Shown here piece by piece: positions 6,820 through 14,728 of a stretch of DNA of 25,421 nt. The notes beneath the pieces were generated by a model that did no database searches, had not been told where the DNA came from, and saw nothing but the letters and a program-made list of their open reading frames with translations. Both the position numbers and the translations under genes were made by a program. Every line of letters begins with the position of its first letter. The stretch's first letter is position 1. Where the stretch lies: positions 1-25,421 of the forward strand of contig CAZQXD010000063.1 in NCBI GenBank assembly GCA_964597315.1. Reading direction: 5' to 3'. The DNA comes from CAZQXD01 sp964597315 (GTDB lineage Bacteria; Pseudomonadota; Gammaproteobacteria; Competibacterales; Competibacteraceae).

Positions 6820-8037
6820 GTGGCCGCCTTTCAATATGCCGCTCTAGATGACCGAGGCCGCACCAGAAAAGGACTGATCGAAAGCGACACGCCCCGCCAG
6901 GCCCGGGCGATGCTCCGGGACAAGGGCTTGACGCCGGTGTCCGTGGAAGCCGTGGCCCGGGAGGGGCAGCGGACTGTTGGAGGCCGGGTGCGCCGGGGCA
7001 CCCGGGTCAGCGCCACCGAACTGGCCTTGATCACCCGTCAGCTTGCCACTTTGGTAAACTCCGGCCTGCCTCTGGAGGAATCCCTAGGCTCGGTGGCCAA
7101 GCAGGCGGACAAAGCCAAGCTGTCCTCGCTGCTGCTGGCGGTGCGCGCCCGGGTCATGGAAGGCCATACTCTAGCCACGGCCCTGGCCGATTATCCCCGG
7201 GTGTTTCCAGAACTGTACCGGGCCACGGTGGCGGCGGGTGAGCAATCCGGCCACCTGGACGTGGTGTTCGAGCGGCTGGCCGACTATACCGAGGCCCGCC
7301 AGCAATTGCGTCAGAAGATCTCCCTGGCCCTGCTCTACCCCATTCTGCTGACCACCATGGCGGTGCTTATCGTCACGGGTCTGCTCGCCTACGTGGTTCC
7401 CCAAGTGGTTCAGGTGTTCGACAGCATCGGTCAGCAGTTGCCTTTTATTACCCGGGCCTTGATTGCCACCAGCGATTTTCTGCGCCAGTACGGGTGGTTT
7501 TTGCTGGGAGGGCTGGTGGTTCTGGCTCTGGTCTTCAGCCATGCCCTGAAGCGTCCCGGATTCCGTCGCGCCTGGCATCGGCTGTTGTTACGCTTACCGC
7601 TGTTTGGAAAACTGGTGCGGGGCTTGAATACCGCCCGTTATGCTCGCACGTTCAGTATCCTGATGGCCAGCGGGGTGCCGGTCCTGGAGGGTTTGCGGAT
7701 TTCCGCCCAAGTCATGGCCAATCTGCCCATGCGCGACGCCGTGGAAAAATCCGCTTTGAGGGTCAAGGAGGGCGCCAGCCTGCACCAGGCCATTAATGAA
7801 AGCGGCTACTTTCCGCCGATGACCGTGCAACTCATGGCCAGTGGCGAGGCTAGCGGTCGGCTTGAGGCCATGCTAGAGCGGGCGGCGGTGCAGCAAGAAC
7901 GGGAAACCGAAACGGTGATCGCCGGCTTGCTGGGGGTCTTCGAACCACTGCTGATTTTGATTATGGGGTTGATCGTACTGATGATCGTGTTGGCTATCCT
8001 ACTACCCATCTTCGATCTCAATCAGATGGTCAACTAA
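6820..8037 (+). CDS. gspF: Type II secretion / pilus assembly inner-membrane platform protein (GspF/PilC family)
   Basis: A 405-residue polytopic inner-membrane protein of the T2SS F/PilC family. It begins VAAFQYAALDDRGRTRKG, typical of GspF, and has two T2SSF domains (about 65-190 and 270-395). Each contains the LxxLVxSGxPLxExL-type segment (LATLVNSGLPLEESL; FSILMASGVPVLEGL) and GExSGxL (AAGEQSGHLDVV; ASGEASGRLEAM). Membrane helices follow each domain and the last is very hydrophobic. The GTG at 6820 was chosen because GGAG precedes it and the length then fits the family; the open frame to 6787 adds non-homologous residues. No gspE, gspG or pil genes adjoin it, so its partners must be elsewhere. 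GspF rather than PilC is judged from the N-terminus. Confidence 0.92.
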   Translation: MAAFQYAALDDRGRTRKGLIESDTPRQARAMLRDKGLTPVSVEAVAREGQRTVGGRVRRGTRVSATELALITRQLATLVNSGLPLEESLGSVAKQADKAKLSSLLLAVRARVMEGHTLATALADYPRVFPELYRATVAAGEQSGHLDVVFERLADYTEARQQLRQKISLALLYPILLTTMAVLIVTGLLAYVVPQVVQVFDSIGQQLPFITRALIATSDFLRQYGWFLLGGLVVLALVFSHALKRPGFRRAWHRLLLRLPLFGKLVRGLNTARYARTFSILMASGVPVLEGLRISAQVMANLPMRDAVEKSALRVKEGASLHQAINESGYFPPMTVQLMASGEASGRLEAMLERAAVQQERETETVIAGLLGVFEPLLILIMGLIVLMIVLAILLPIFDLNQMVN

Positions 8038-8055
8038 ACGGGCCTCGTCGGCAAC

Positions 8056-8084
8056 TTGCTGAGTCGGCTGATTTCCTATATGTT
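8056..8084 (+). promoter_or_regulatory. Possible sigma-70-type promoter for infA
   Basis: TTGCTG (8056-8061) and TATGTT (8079-8084) are 17 bases apart, starting about 19 bases after the gspF stop and about 55 bases before the infA ATG. The match to consensus is only moderate. Confidence 0.3.
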
Positions 8085-8139
8085 TACGCGCTGCCCCAAA
8101 CCGGCCCGGCAGCCCGTTACTACCGATAGAGAACGATTT

Positions 8140-8358
8140 ATGGCGAAAGAAGATCATATCGAGATGGAAGGCACGGTCGTGGAGACTCTGCCTAATACCA
8201 TGTTCCGCGTCGAACTGGACAATGGCCACGTGGTGACCGCCCATATCTCCGGGCGTATGCGCAAGCATTACATTCGTATCCTTACCGGCGACAAGGTCAA
8301 AGTGGAACTCACCCCCTATGACCTTAGCAAGGGCCGGATCGTCTACCGGGCGCGCTGA
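8140..8358 (+). CDS. infA: Translation initiation factor IF-1
   Basis: A 72-residue protein, MAKEDHIEMEGTVVETLPN to KGRIVYRAR, matching IF-1 over its full length (S1-like OB fold). It binds the ribosomal A site during initiation. The ATG at 8140 is the conserved start; an upstream in-frame ATG at 8056 would add 28 non-homologous residues. It is convergent with clpA, the infA/clpA/clpS neighbourhood also known from other gammaproteobacteria. A hairpin begins at its stop codon. Confidence 0.97.
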   Translation: MAKEDHIEMEGTVVETLPNTMFRVELDNGHVVTAHISGRMRKHYIRILTGDKVKVELTPYDLSKGRIVYRAR

Positions 8359-8390
8359 GCGCGGGACCAGACACCGCCGGTCCCACGCTC
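8357..8390. terminator. Hairpin between convergent infA and clpA
   Basis: GAGCG-C-GGGACC pairs with GGTCCC-A-CGCTC across a 10-base loop, beginning in the infA stop codon. It is a strong stem (11 pairs, one mismatch) in the 51-base convergent gap. No good T-run follows on either strand, so it may act only as a weak or bidirectional terminator or as 3'-end protection. Confidence 0.4.
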
Positions 8391-8409
8391 TGTCCTGCCG
8401 TCCTCCGGC

Positions 8410-10668
8410 CTAGTGAATCGGCTCCTCCTCCACTACCACTTCCAGTGTCAGCTTGCCCTCGCAGGCGCTGATGAGTACATGACCGCCTTCCACCAAGCGA
8501 CCGAACAATAGCTCCTCGGCCAAGGGTTTTTTGATGTGTTCCTGGATCACCCGGGCCATTGGCCGGGCGCCCATTTTCGGATCGTAACCCTTGTCCGCCA
8601 GCCAGTGCTTGCCGGCGTCGTCCACTTCCAGGGTGACCCGCTTGGCCTCCAACTGGGCCTCTAGTTCAATGATGAATTTGTCCACCACATGGCCGATGGT
8701 GGTGGAGTCCAGGGACGCGAACTGGATGATGGCATCCAAGCGATTGCGGAACTCCGGCGCAAACATCCGCTTGATGGCCTCCATGCCATCGCTGCTGTGA
8801 TCCTGGGAGGTAAAGCCGATACTGGGCCGGTCCATCTGCTCGGCGCCGGCATTGGTGGTCATCACAATGATGACATTACGAAAATCCGACTTGCGGCCAT
8901 TGTTGTCGGTGAGCGCCCCGTGATCCATCACCTGCAACAGCAGATTAAACACATCAGGATGGGCTTTTTCGATCTCGTCTAGCAGCAGCACCGCGTGGGG
9001 GTGTTTGTGGACGGCGTCGGTGAGCAAGCCACCCTGATCGAAACCCACATAGCCTGGGGGCGCTCCGATCAGCCGGGAAACGGTATGCCGTTCCATGTAT
9101 TCAGACATATCGAAGCGGATCAATTCAATGCCCATGACCTTGGCCAGTTGCCGGGTCACTTCGGTCTTACCGACCCCGGTGGGTCCGGCAAACAGAAAGG
9201 AACCGATGGGCTTCTCTTCGTTGCCCAGACCGGCCCGGGACATTTTGATGGCGTTGGCTAGGGTCTGAATGGCCTCACCCTGACCGAACACCACCAGTTT
9301 GAGGTCCCGTTCCAGGTTGCGCAGGGAGTCCTTGTCCGATGAAGACACACTCTTGGGGGGAATCCGCGCCATCTTGGCGACGATGGTTTCGATATCCGCC
9401 ACATTGATGGTCTTTTTGCGCTTAGAGGGGGCTAGCAGGCGCTGGCTGGCTCCGGCCTCGTCAATCACGTCAATGGCCTTGTCCGGCAAATGGCGGTCGT
9501 TAATATACCGGGCCGCCAGTTCTGCGGCGGTTCGTAGCGCCTTGATGGAGTATTTTACCTGGTGGTGATCCTCGAAGCGGCTCTTTAGGCCCCTGAGAAT
9601 CTGGTAGGTTTCCTCCATGGACGGCTCGTTGATGTCGATCTTCTGGAAGCGTCGGGCCAGCGCCCGGTCCTTTTCGAAGATGCCCCGGTATTCCTGGTAG
9701 GTGGTGGAACCGATGCACTTGAGTTCGCCCGAGGCCAGCACCGGCTTGATCAGATTGGAGGCGTCCATCACTCCGCCCGAGGCCGCCCCGGCGCCGATCA
9801 GGGTATGGATTTCGTCGACGAACAGAATGGCGTGGCGCTCCTTGCGCAATTGGGCCAGCACCGCTTTCAGGCGCTTCTCGAAATCACCCCGATACTTGGT
9901 GCCCGCCACCAGGGAGCCAAGGTCCAGGGCGTAGATGGTAGCGTCTCGAAGCACCTCGGGCACATCGTTGTCCGCGATCAGCTTGGCCAGCCCTTCGGCG
10001 ATGGCGGTCTTTCCCACCCCCGCCTCACCCACGAACAAGGGGTTATTCTTGCGTCGTCGGCAGAGAATCTGCACAGTTCGTTCCACTTCGAAGCGACGGC
10101 CGATCAGGGGGTCGATCTTGCCCTGGCGGGCCAGGTCGTTGAGATTGGTGGCATAGTTGTCCAGGGGGCGGCTGCCTGGGGCTTCGCCGCTGGTCTCCTC
10201 TTCACTCCCGGAGGGGGAGATATCGTTATCGTCCGACACCTTGGATATCCCGTGCGAGATATAGTTAACTACGTCCAGACGGGTGATGTCCTGTTGCTTT
10301 AGGAAAAACACCGCCTGGGACTCCTGTTCGCCGAAAATGGCGACCAGCACATTGGCGCCGGTCACTTCCTTGTTGCCGGAGGATTGCACATGCAAAACGG
10401 CCCGCTGTAATACCCGCTGAAAGCCCAGGGTAGGCTGGGTCTCCCGGGGATCGCCGGGCGCCAATACCGGAGTACTGTCCTTGATAAAAGACTGGAGTTC
10501 GTGTTTCAGCCGGTCGATATTGGCGCCGCAGGCCCTCAGCACTTCAGCCGCCGAGGGGTTATCCAACAGACCCAACAGCAGGTGTTCCACGGTCATAAAC
10601 TCGTGGCGCCGTTCCCGCGCCTCCCGGAATGCGAGGTTAATGGAAAACTCCAGTTCCTTGCTCAACAT
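8410..10668 (-). CDS. clpA: ATP-dependent Clp protease ATP-binding subunit ClpA
   Basis: ClpA is the AAA+ unfoldase that feeds substrates to ClpP. The 752-residue protein matches family length. It has an N-domain (MLSKELEFSINLAFREAR, the ClpS docking site), a first AAA+ module with Walker A GEAGVGKT and Walker B ILFVDEIHT, and a second with GPTGVGKT and VLLLDEIEK. The ClpP-binding loop is present as SIGF after MDRP. The short middle region, without a ClpB-type coiled coil, separates it from ClpB. The ATG at 10668 follows an AGAGG. It lies 24 bases after clpS, with which it is surely co-transcribed. clpP is not in the window. Confidence 0.97.
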   Translation of the reverse strand: MLSKELEFSINLAFREARERRHEFMTVEHLLLGLLDNPSAAEVLRACGANIDRLKHELQSFIKDSTPVLAPGDPRETQPTLGFQRVLQRAVLHVQSSGNKEVTGANVLVAIFGEQESQAVFFLKQQDITRLDVVNYISHGISKVSDDNDISPSGSEEETSGEAPGSRPLDNYATNLNDLARQGKIDPLIGRRFEVERTVQILCRRRKNNPLFVGEAGVGKTAIAEGLAKLIADNDVPEVLRDATIYALDLGSLVAGTKYRGDFEKRLKAVLAQLRKERHAILFVDEIHTLIGAGAASGGVMDASNLIKPVLASGELKCIGSTTYQEYRGIFEKDRALARRFQKIDINEPSMEETYQILRGLKSRFEDHHQVKYSIKALRTAAELAARYINDRHLPDKAIDVIDEAGASQRLLAPSKRKKTINVADIETIVAKMARIPPKSVSSSDKDSLRNLERDLKLVVFGQGEAIQTLANAIKMSRAGLGNEEKPIGSFLFAGPTGVGKTEVTRQLAKVMGIELIRFDMSEYMERHTVSRLIGAPPGYVGFDQGGLLTDAVHKHPHAVLLLDEIEKAHPDVFNLLLQVMDHGALTDNNGRKSDFRNVIIVMTTNAGAEQMDRPSIGFTSQDHSSDGMEAIKRMFAPEFRNRLDAIIQFASLDSTTIGHVVDKFIIELEAQLEAKRVTLEVDDAGKHWLADKGYDPKMGARPMARVIQEHIKKPLAEELLFGRLVEGGHVLISACEGKLTLEVVVEEEPIH

Positions 10669-10692
10669 GGTAAAAACCTCTCGACGTGGGCC

Positions 10693-11019
10693 TCAGGCCT
10701 CTTCCATGGTGCAGAGCAGCGGATGGTGATGGCTGCGCGAGTAATCGTTGACCTGAGCGACCTTGGTTTCGGCAATATCATGAGTATAGACACCGCACAC
10801 ACCCTTGCCCCGAGTGTGAACGTGGAGCATGACCTGGGTGGCCTTCTCCCTGGACATGCCGAAGAACAGTTCCAGCACCTGAATCACGAATTCCATAGGC
10901 GTATAGTCGTCATTCAGTAACACAACCTTATACATGCGCGGCGGCTTCAACTGGGGCCGCGCCCGTTCCACCACCAGCCCACGATCATGTCGCGGGGATT
11001 TGGGGTCGTCAGAAGACAT
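10693..11019 (-). CDS. clpS: ATP-dependent Clp protease adaptor ClpS
   Basis: ClpS binds N-degron substrates and hands them to ClpA. The 108-residue protein has a flexible N-terminal tail and the core YKVVLLNDDYTPMEFV, VLELFFGMS, and HVHTRGKGVCGVYTHDIAETK. The Asn-Asp-Asp and the HVHTRGKG histidine correspond to residues that recognise the N-terminal amine. Length and order fit gammaproteobacterial ClpS. It is directly upstream of clpA. The region upstream to the aceA terminator (about 225 bases) has no gene I can support, so the promoter should lie there. Confidence 0.97.
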   Translation of the reverse strand: MSSDDPKSPRHDRGLVVERARPQLKPPRMYKVVLLNDDYTPMEFVIQVLELFFGMSREKATQVMLHVHTRGKGVCGVYTHDIAETKVAQVNDYSRSHHHPLLCTMEEA

Positions 11020-11245
11020 CGCTAATTCCCAAAGCAGATTAACTCTTTGGACCCAGAATGCCAGCGCCGATCAGCGCCTTCAACCCCAACCCCGCGCCAC
11101 ATCACGCCACCGATGGCCTTGGTCATGGCCATACCGACCCGCAGCCTGCCAGGTCCCTTTGCTCTATAGTCTTAGATATAAGGACAAACCCAAGTTTCTT
11201 CCAGTGTCCGCCGACAGAAAAAAATTTCGGATATTGGCGTTATCC

Positions 11246-11280
11246 AAAAAAAAACCGGCGGACCCGAAGGCCCACCGGTT
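11246..11280 (-). terminator. Rho-independent terminator of aceA
   Basis: On the minus strand, AACCGGTGGGCC (11280-11269) pairs with GGTCCGCCGGTT (11264-11253) around a TTCG tetraloop; the 12 pairs include two G-U. About eight T follow (A-run 11246-11254 on the plus strand). It begins 25 bases after the aceA stop and has the classic form. Confidence 0.9.
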
Positions 11281-11304
11281 GATATAGACTGATTTCTAAC
11301 CGCT

Positions 11305-12588
11305 TCAGGCGGTTTCGAACTGAGCCTCTTCGGTGGAGCCGGTCAGGGCGGTCAGGGACGAGGTGCCCCCGGCGATCACCTGGGTGACGCTGTCAAAATA
11401 ACCGGTACCCACTTCACGCTGGTGCTTAACCGCAGTGAAGCCCCGTTCGGCGGCGGCGAACTCGGCCTCCTGTAACTCCACGAAAGCCGACATCTGGCGT
11501 TGTTTATAGCCCTGGGCCAGATTGAACATACCGTAGTTCAGGGCGTGGAACCCGGCCAGGGTGATGAACTGGAATTTGTAGCCCATGGCCGACAGCTCCC
11601 GTTGGAACTTGGCGATGGTGGCGTCGTCCAGATTTTTCTTCCAGTTGAAAGAGGGCGAGCAATTATAGGCCAGCATCTGCTCCGGGAACTCGCGGCGGAT
11701 ACTCTCGGCGAACCGCTTGGCCTGCGCCAAGTCCGGCACCCCGGTCTCACACCACACCAGATCCGCGAAGGGCGCGTAGGCCAAGCCCCGGGCAATGGCC
11801 TGTTCCATACCGTTTTGAACCCGATAGAAACCTTCCAGGGTACGATCTTTGCCAACGATGAACGAACGGTCCCGTTCGTCGATATCGGAGGTCAGCAGGT
11901 TGGCGGCCTCGGCGTCGGTGCGGGCAATCACCAAAGTAGAGGCTCCCATCACGTCAGCGGCCAAACGGGCGGCCACCAGCTTCTGAATGGCTTCCTGGGT
12001 GGGCACCAGCACTTTGCCGCCCATGTGGCCACACTTTTTGGCCGAAGCCAACTGGTCTTCGAAATGCACCCCCGAAGCGCCGGCCTCAATCATCCCCTTC
12101 ATCAACTCGAAGGCATTGAGTACACCGCCGAAACCGGCCTCGGCATCGGCCACGATGGGCTGGAACCAATCAATGTCGTCGTTACCCTCGGCGTGATGGA
12201 TCTGGTCGGCCCGCATCAGCGTACTGTTGATGCGCTTGACCACCGCCGGCACAGAGTCTGCGGGGTATAGAGACTGGTCGGGATACATCTGCCCGGCCAG
12301 GTTGGCGTCACCGGCCACTTGCCAGCCGGATAGATAAATGGCCTTGAGACCGGCCCGCACCTGCTGCATGGCCTGGTTGCCGGTCAGCGCCCCTAGAGCA
12401 TTGACAAAGGGTTCTTCATGGAGATAGCTCCACAACTTCTCGGACCCTTTCTGAGCCAGGGTGTACTCGATACCGACGGTGCCGCGTAAGCGGTCTACTT
12501 CTTCGGCGGTATAGGGTCGGGTCACGTTCTTCCAGCGGGGGTTCTCGGCCCAGTCTTTCTTCAGCTCAGAAACGCTCAGATGAGGCAT
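11305..12588 (-). CDS. aceA: Isocitrate lyase
   Basis: AceA cleaves isocitrate to glyoxylate and succinate, the first step of the glyoxylate shunt used on C2 compounds and fatty acids. The 427-residue protein begins MPHLSVSELKKDW. It carries the catalytic KKCGH at 184-188, WFQPIVADAEAGFGG just before it, and the NCSPSFNW segment. The ATG at 12588 is preceded by CAGGAG and gives the family N-terminus; the open frame to 12630 is leader sequence. No malate synthase lies next to it. It ends in a strong terminator. It is divergent from a LysR-type regulator across 253 AT-rich bases, so control by that regulator is likely (inference). Confidence 0.97.
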   Translation of the reverse strand: MPHLSVSELKKDWAENPRWKNVTRPYTAEEVDRLRGTVGIEYTLAQKGSEKLWSYLHEEPFVNALGALTGNQAMQQVRAGLKAIYLSGWQVAGDANLAGQMYPDQSLYPADSVPAVVKRINSTLMRADQIHHAEGNDDIDWFQPIVADAEAGFGGVLNAFELMKGMIEAGASGVHFEDQLASAKKCGHMGGKVLVPTQEAIQKLVAARLAADVMGASTLVIARTDAEAANLLTSDIDERDRSFIVGKDRTLEGFYRVQNGMEQAIARGLAYAPFADLVWCETGVPDLAQAKRFAESIRREFPEQMLAYNCSPSFNWKKNLDDATIAKFQRELSAMGYKFQFITLAGFHALNYGMFNLAQGYKQRQMSAFVELQEAEFAAAERGFTAVKHQREVGTGYFDSVTQVIAGGTSSLTALTGSTEEAQFETA

Positions 12589-12720
12589 TGTTATCTCCTG
12601 CCAAAATGTAATTGTCTCGACGTCAAACAAAGTTATCGAACAAGCAGGCGCTCGGTCAGCGGATCGGACACGCTCGTGGACAACTCAGTCCAATGTCAGC
12701 ACAAAGAATAAAAATAAAAT

Positions 12721-12733
12721 TTCGAATTGTGAA
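12721..12733. promoter_or_regulatory. Candidate LysR-type operator (T-N11-A) between aceA and the LysR gene
   Basis: TTCGAATTGTGAA is an imperfect dyad (TTC-N7-GAA) with the T-N11-A spacing typical of LysR-family boxes. It lies near the middle of the divergent aceA/LysR region, within an AT-rich stretch (12700-12735). The motif is short and common, so support is contextual. Confidence 0.3.
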
Positions 12734-12784
12734 AAGTGGATGCACAACGAGAAATTTAGCGAATCTTATGCGGCCATGCAGCAT

Positions 12785-12827
12785 TTGACAACCCAATGAC
12801 ATCAATTATATTTATTTATAGTGTCAA
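12785..12827 (+). promoter_or_regulatory. Candidate promoter of the LysR gene within a TTGACA/TGTCAA inverted repeat
   Basis: A perfect -35 TTGACA (12785-12790) is followed after 18 bases by TATTTA (12809-12814). The reverse complement of the -35, TGTCAA, occurs at 12822-12827 near the expected transcription start and 15 bases before the GTG. The flanking inverted repeat could serve autoregulation, common for LysR proteins (inference). Confidence 0.4.
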
Positions 12828-12841
12828 TATAGGAGCTTGCT

Positions 12842-13786
12842 GTGGGCGCGTCTGTAAACCGACTTTATTACAAACATAACCGCTTACAGCAGCTTAGGGG
12901 ATTTTGTTACGCTGTACAGACGGGCAGTATTTCCAAGGCCGCCGAGCGCATGTTCCTCAGCCAACCCTCGGTATCCTTACAAATTCAGGCTTTGGAACGA
13001 GAATTGAGCGTGACCCTGTTCGAGCGTCGTGGACCTCGTATCCGCCTGACGCCAGAAGGCCAAGTGCTATACGAACTGGCGCTACCCTTGCTGGAGGGTT
13101 TGGATACGTTGCCGGAGACCTTTGCCGCCCGGCGCGGTAACCTGGAGACGGGCGATCTGAATATCGCCGCCGGCGAATCGACCATCCTCTATCTGCTGCC
13201 GGATATCGTCCATAACTTCGCCGAGCAATACCCGGGCATCGGGGTGCGCTTCTATAACGTGCCGGGGCGGGAAGGTCTCACGTTGCTGCGTGAGGATACC
13301 GTGGACTTCGCGGTAGGTTCTTTTCGGGACGTTCCCGACGATATTAGCTATCAGCCCACCTGCTCTTTCGATCAGTATCTGATTTCGGCCCTTGATCATC
13401 CCTTGGCCCAACGTAAGCAGGTGGACCTAAAGGACATCAGCCCCTATCAATTCATTCTGCCGCCTAGGCATCTGAACACCCTGAGCATGGTGGAACTGGC
13501 CTTTCAGCAGCAGGGACTGAGCCTCACTGTTCGTCTGGAGGCTGGCGGCTGGGAGATCATCAAACGCTATGTCGCCATGGGCATGGGCATTTCCATCGTC
13601 AGCGGCATTTGCCTGAGAGACGATGACAAGCTCGCCAAATTCAGCCTGGGGAACTACTTCCCGAGGCGCACCTACGGGGTCGTGATGCGCCGCGGCAAGT
13701 TTCTGTCTCCCCAAGCCAAACGGTTTATTGAGTTTATTGATCCGAACTTTTTTAGTCGGCGAGAGGGGGTTTTAAAGCAGAATTGA
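12842..13786 (+). CDS. LysR-family transcriptional regulator (CysB/CbbR-like)
   Basis: 314 residues. An N-terminal winged helix-turn-helix is seen at about 18-77 (LQQLRGFCYAVQTGSISKAA, then SQPSVSLQIQALE and LFERRG). A periplasmic-binding-protein-like effector domain follows from about residue 105 (GDLNIAAGES to the C-terminus). The start is GTG at 12842 with AGGAG six bases upstream, a strong ribosome-binding site. It is divergent from aceA, so a role in switching on the glyoxylate shunt is the natural guess; the effector cannot be read from sequence. Its stop lies in a dyad shared with the facing dehydratase gene. Confidence 0.92.
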   Translation: MGASVNRLYYKHNRLQQLRGFCYAVQTGSISKAAERMFLSQPSVSLQIQALERELSVTLFERRGPRIRLTPEGQVLYELALPLLEGLDTLPETFAARRGNLETGDLNIAAGESTILYLLPDIVHNFAEQYPGIGVRFYNVPGREGLTLLREDTVDFAVGSFRDVPDDISYQPTCSFDQYLISALDHPLAQRKQVDLKDISPYQFILPPRHLNTLSMVELAFQQQGLSLTVRLEAGGWEIIKRYVAMGMGISIVSGICLRDDDKLAKFSLGNYFPRRTYGVVMRRGKFLSPQAKRFIEFIDPNFFSRREGVLKQN

Positions 13787-13820
13787 GCGGCTTTTGGCCA
13801 AAATTTCCCAATACGCTCAA
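13783..13820. terminator. Possible bidirectional terminator between LysR gene and PCD gene
   Basis: TTGAGCG (13783-13789, covering the LysR-gene stop) pairs with CGCTCAA (13814-13820). Inside the loop lies the perfect palindrome TTTTGGCCAAAA (13792-13803). The position between convergent genes suits termination, but there is no clear T-run after the outer stem. Confidence 0.3.
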
Positions 13821-13829
13821 CATCCCGTA

Positions 13830-14162
13830 TTACGATAAATCAATCTCATTGAGTTTGGCGGCCATGATGAAATCATTCTCGTGCAGGCCGCCGATCTTAT
13901 GGGTAAAAAACACCACCTCCGCATACCCCCAGCCAAATTGGATATCTGGATGATGCCCTTCTTGCTCGGCGATCTCCCCTACTCGATTGACAAACCCGAG
14001 CGCCTTGACAAAATTTTTGAATTCAAAGCGACGCTGGATACGCTTGCCGTCCTGGACCAGAGACCAGCCCGGCGCCTGCTCCAGCAGTTGCTGGGCTTGC
14101 GCCACTGTCAGAGGACTTACCCCACCCCGGCACGGTAGGCAGTTTTTCCCGGAAAGCGCCAT
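13830..14162 (-). CDS. phhB: Pterin-4-alpha-carbinolamine dehydratase
   Basis: A 110-residue protein of the PCD/DCoH family, which dehydrates 4a-hydroxytetrahydropterin to recycle the pterin cofactor of aromatic amino acid hydroxylases. The active-site signature EGHHPD is at about 68-73, followed by FGWGYAEVVFFTHKIGGLHENDF. The N-terminus has CLPCRGG, a CxxC often seen in gammaproteobacterial members. The ATG at 14162 follows AGAGGT by 8 bases. No phenylalanine hydroxylase gene adjoins it, so the physiological partner is unclear. Confidence 0.94.
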   Translation of the reverse strand: MALSGKNCLPCRGGVSPLTVAQAQQLLEQAPGWSLVQDGKRIQRRFEFKNFVKALGFVNRVGEIAEQEGHHPDIQFGWGYAEVVFFTHKIGGLHENDFIMAAKLNEIDLS

Positions 14163-14218
14163 GATTGTTCACCTCTTTCGACAACGCTCGAACCCTGAGT
14201 TTAGCAGGCGCTTGTATT

Positions 14219-14247
14219 TTGATTACTTAAGAAAATTACAATATATT
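14219..14247 (+). promoter_or_regulatory. Predicted sigma-70-type promoter of nudJ
   Basis: TTGATT (14219-14224) and TATATT (14242-14247) are separated by 17 bases in an AT-rich island. The -10 overlaps the perfect 14-base palindrome ATATTAATTAATAT (14243-14256). It lies about 38 bases upstream of the nudJ TTG. Confidence 0.5.
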
Positions 14248-14284
14248 AATTAATATCTTTTCAGACCCCATAGCCGAGGCATTC

Positions 14285-14728
14285 TTGAATTGGGCGCCCC
14301 ACGTTACCGTAGCCAGCATCGTTGAGCGGCAAGGTCGATTTCTCCTGGTGGAAGAGGCCGTGGACGGGCGGTTGGTTTACAACCAGCCCGCTGGGCATCT
14401 TGAGAATGGTGAAACCCTGCTACAGGCCGCCGCCAGGGAAACCCTTGAAGAAACCGCCTGGGAGGTACAGCCGGTAGCCCTGGTGGGTATTTACCAATGG
14501 CGGCATCCTGGCAATGGCGAGACTTTTATGCGCTTTACTTTCGAGTCCCTCCCCGTGCGCCATACCCAGGGGTCTCTCGATCCTGATATTCGCCGCGCCT
14601 TATGGCTGAGTCGCGACGAACTGTCGGCACTCTCGGCCCAGTTGCGCAGCCCCATGGTGCTGCTAGGGCTTGACGACTATCTGTCCGGGCGACGGTATCC
14701 CCTGGACGTACTCAGGCCGCCGCCATAG
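14285..14728 (+). CDS. nudJ: NUDIX hydrolase, NudJ-like phosphatase
   Basis: 147 residues with a complete Nudix box, G-x5-E-x7-REtxEEt-x-W (GHLENGETLLQAAARETLEE region, about 38-60). The start PHVTVASIVERQGRFLLVEE resembles E. coli NudJ, which hydrolyses thiamine pyrophosphate precursors and nucleoside di/triphosphates. The start is TTG at 14285, unusual but supported by GAGG about 7 bases upstream and by family alignment; no ATG or GTG lies nearby in frame. In many gammaproteobacteria nudJ directly precedes mnmA and hflD. Here those genes lie 5.5 kb away. Its 3' end overlaps the convergent rdgC by 17 bases. Confidence 0.9.
   Translation: MNWAPHVTVASIVERQGRFLLVEEAVDGRLVYNQPAGHLENGETLLQAAARETLEETAWEVQPVALVGIYQWRHPGNGETFMRFTFESLPVRHTQGSLDPDIRRALWLSRDELSALSAQLRSPMVLLGLDDYLSGRRYPLDVLRPPP

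Noticed and set aside
11022..11132. A 36-codon minus-strand ORF (starting MAMTKAIGGV) just upstream of clpS
   Set aside because: No convincing ribosome-binding site, no family I recognise, and it ends only two bases from the clpS start; more likely leader sequence.
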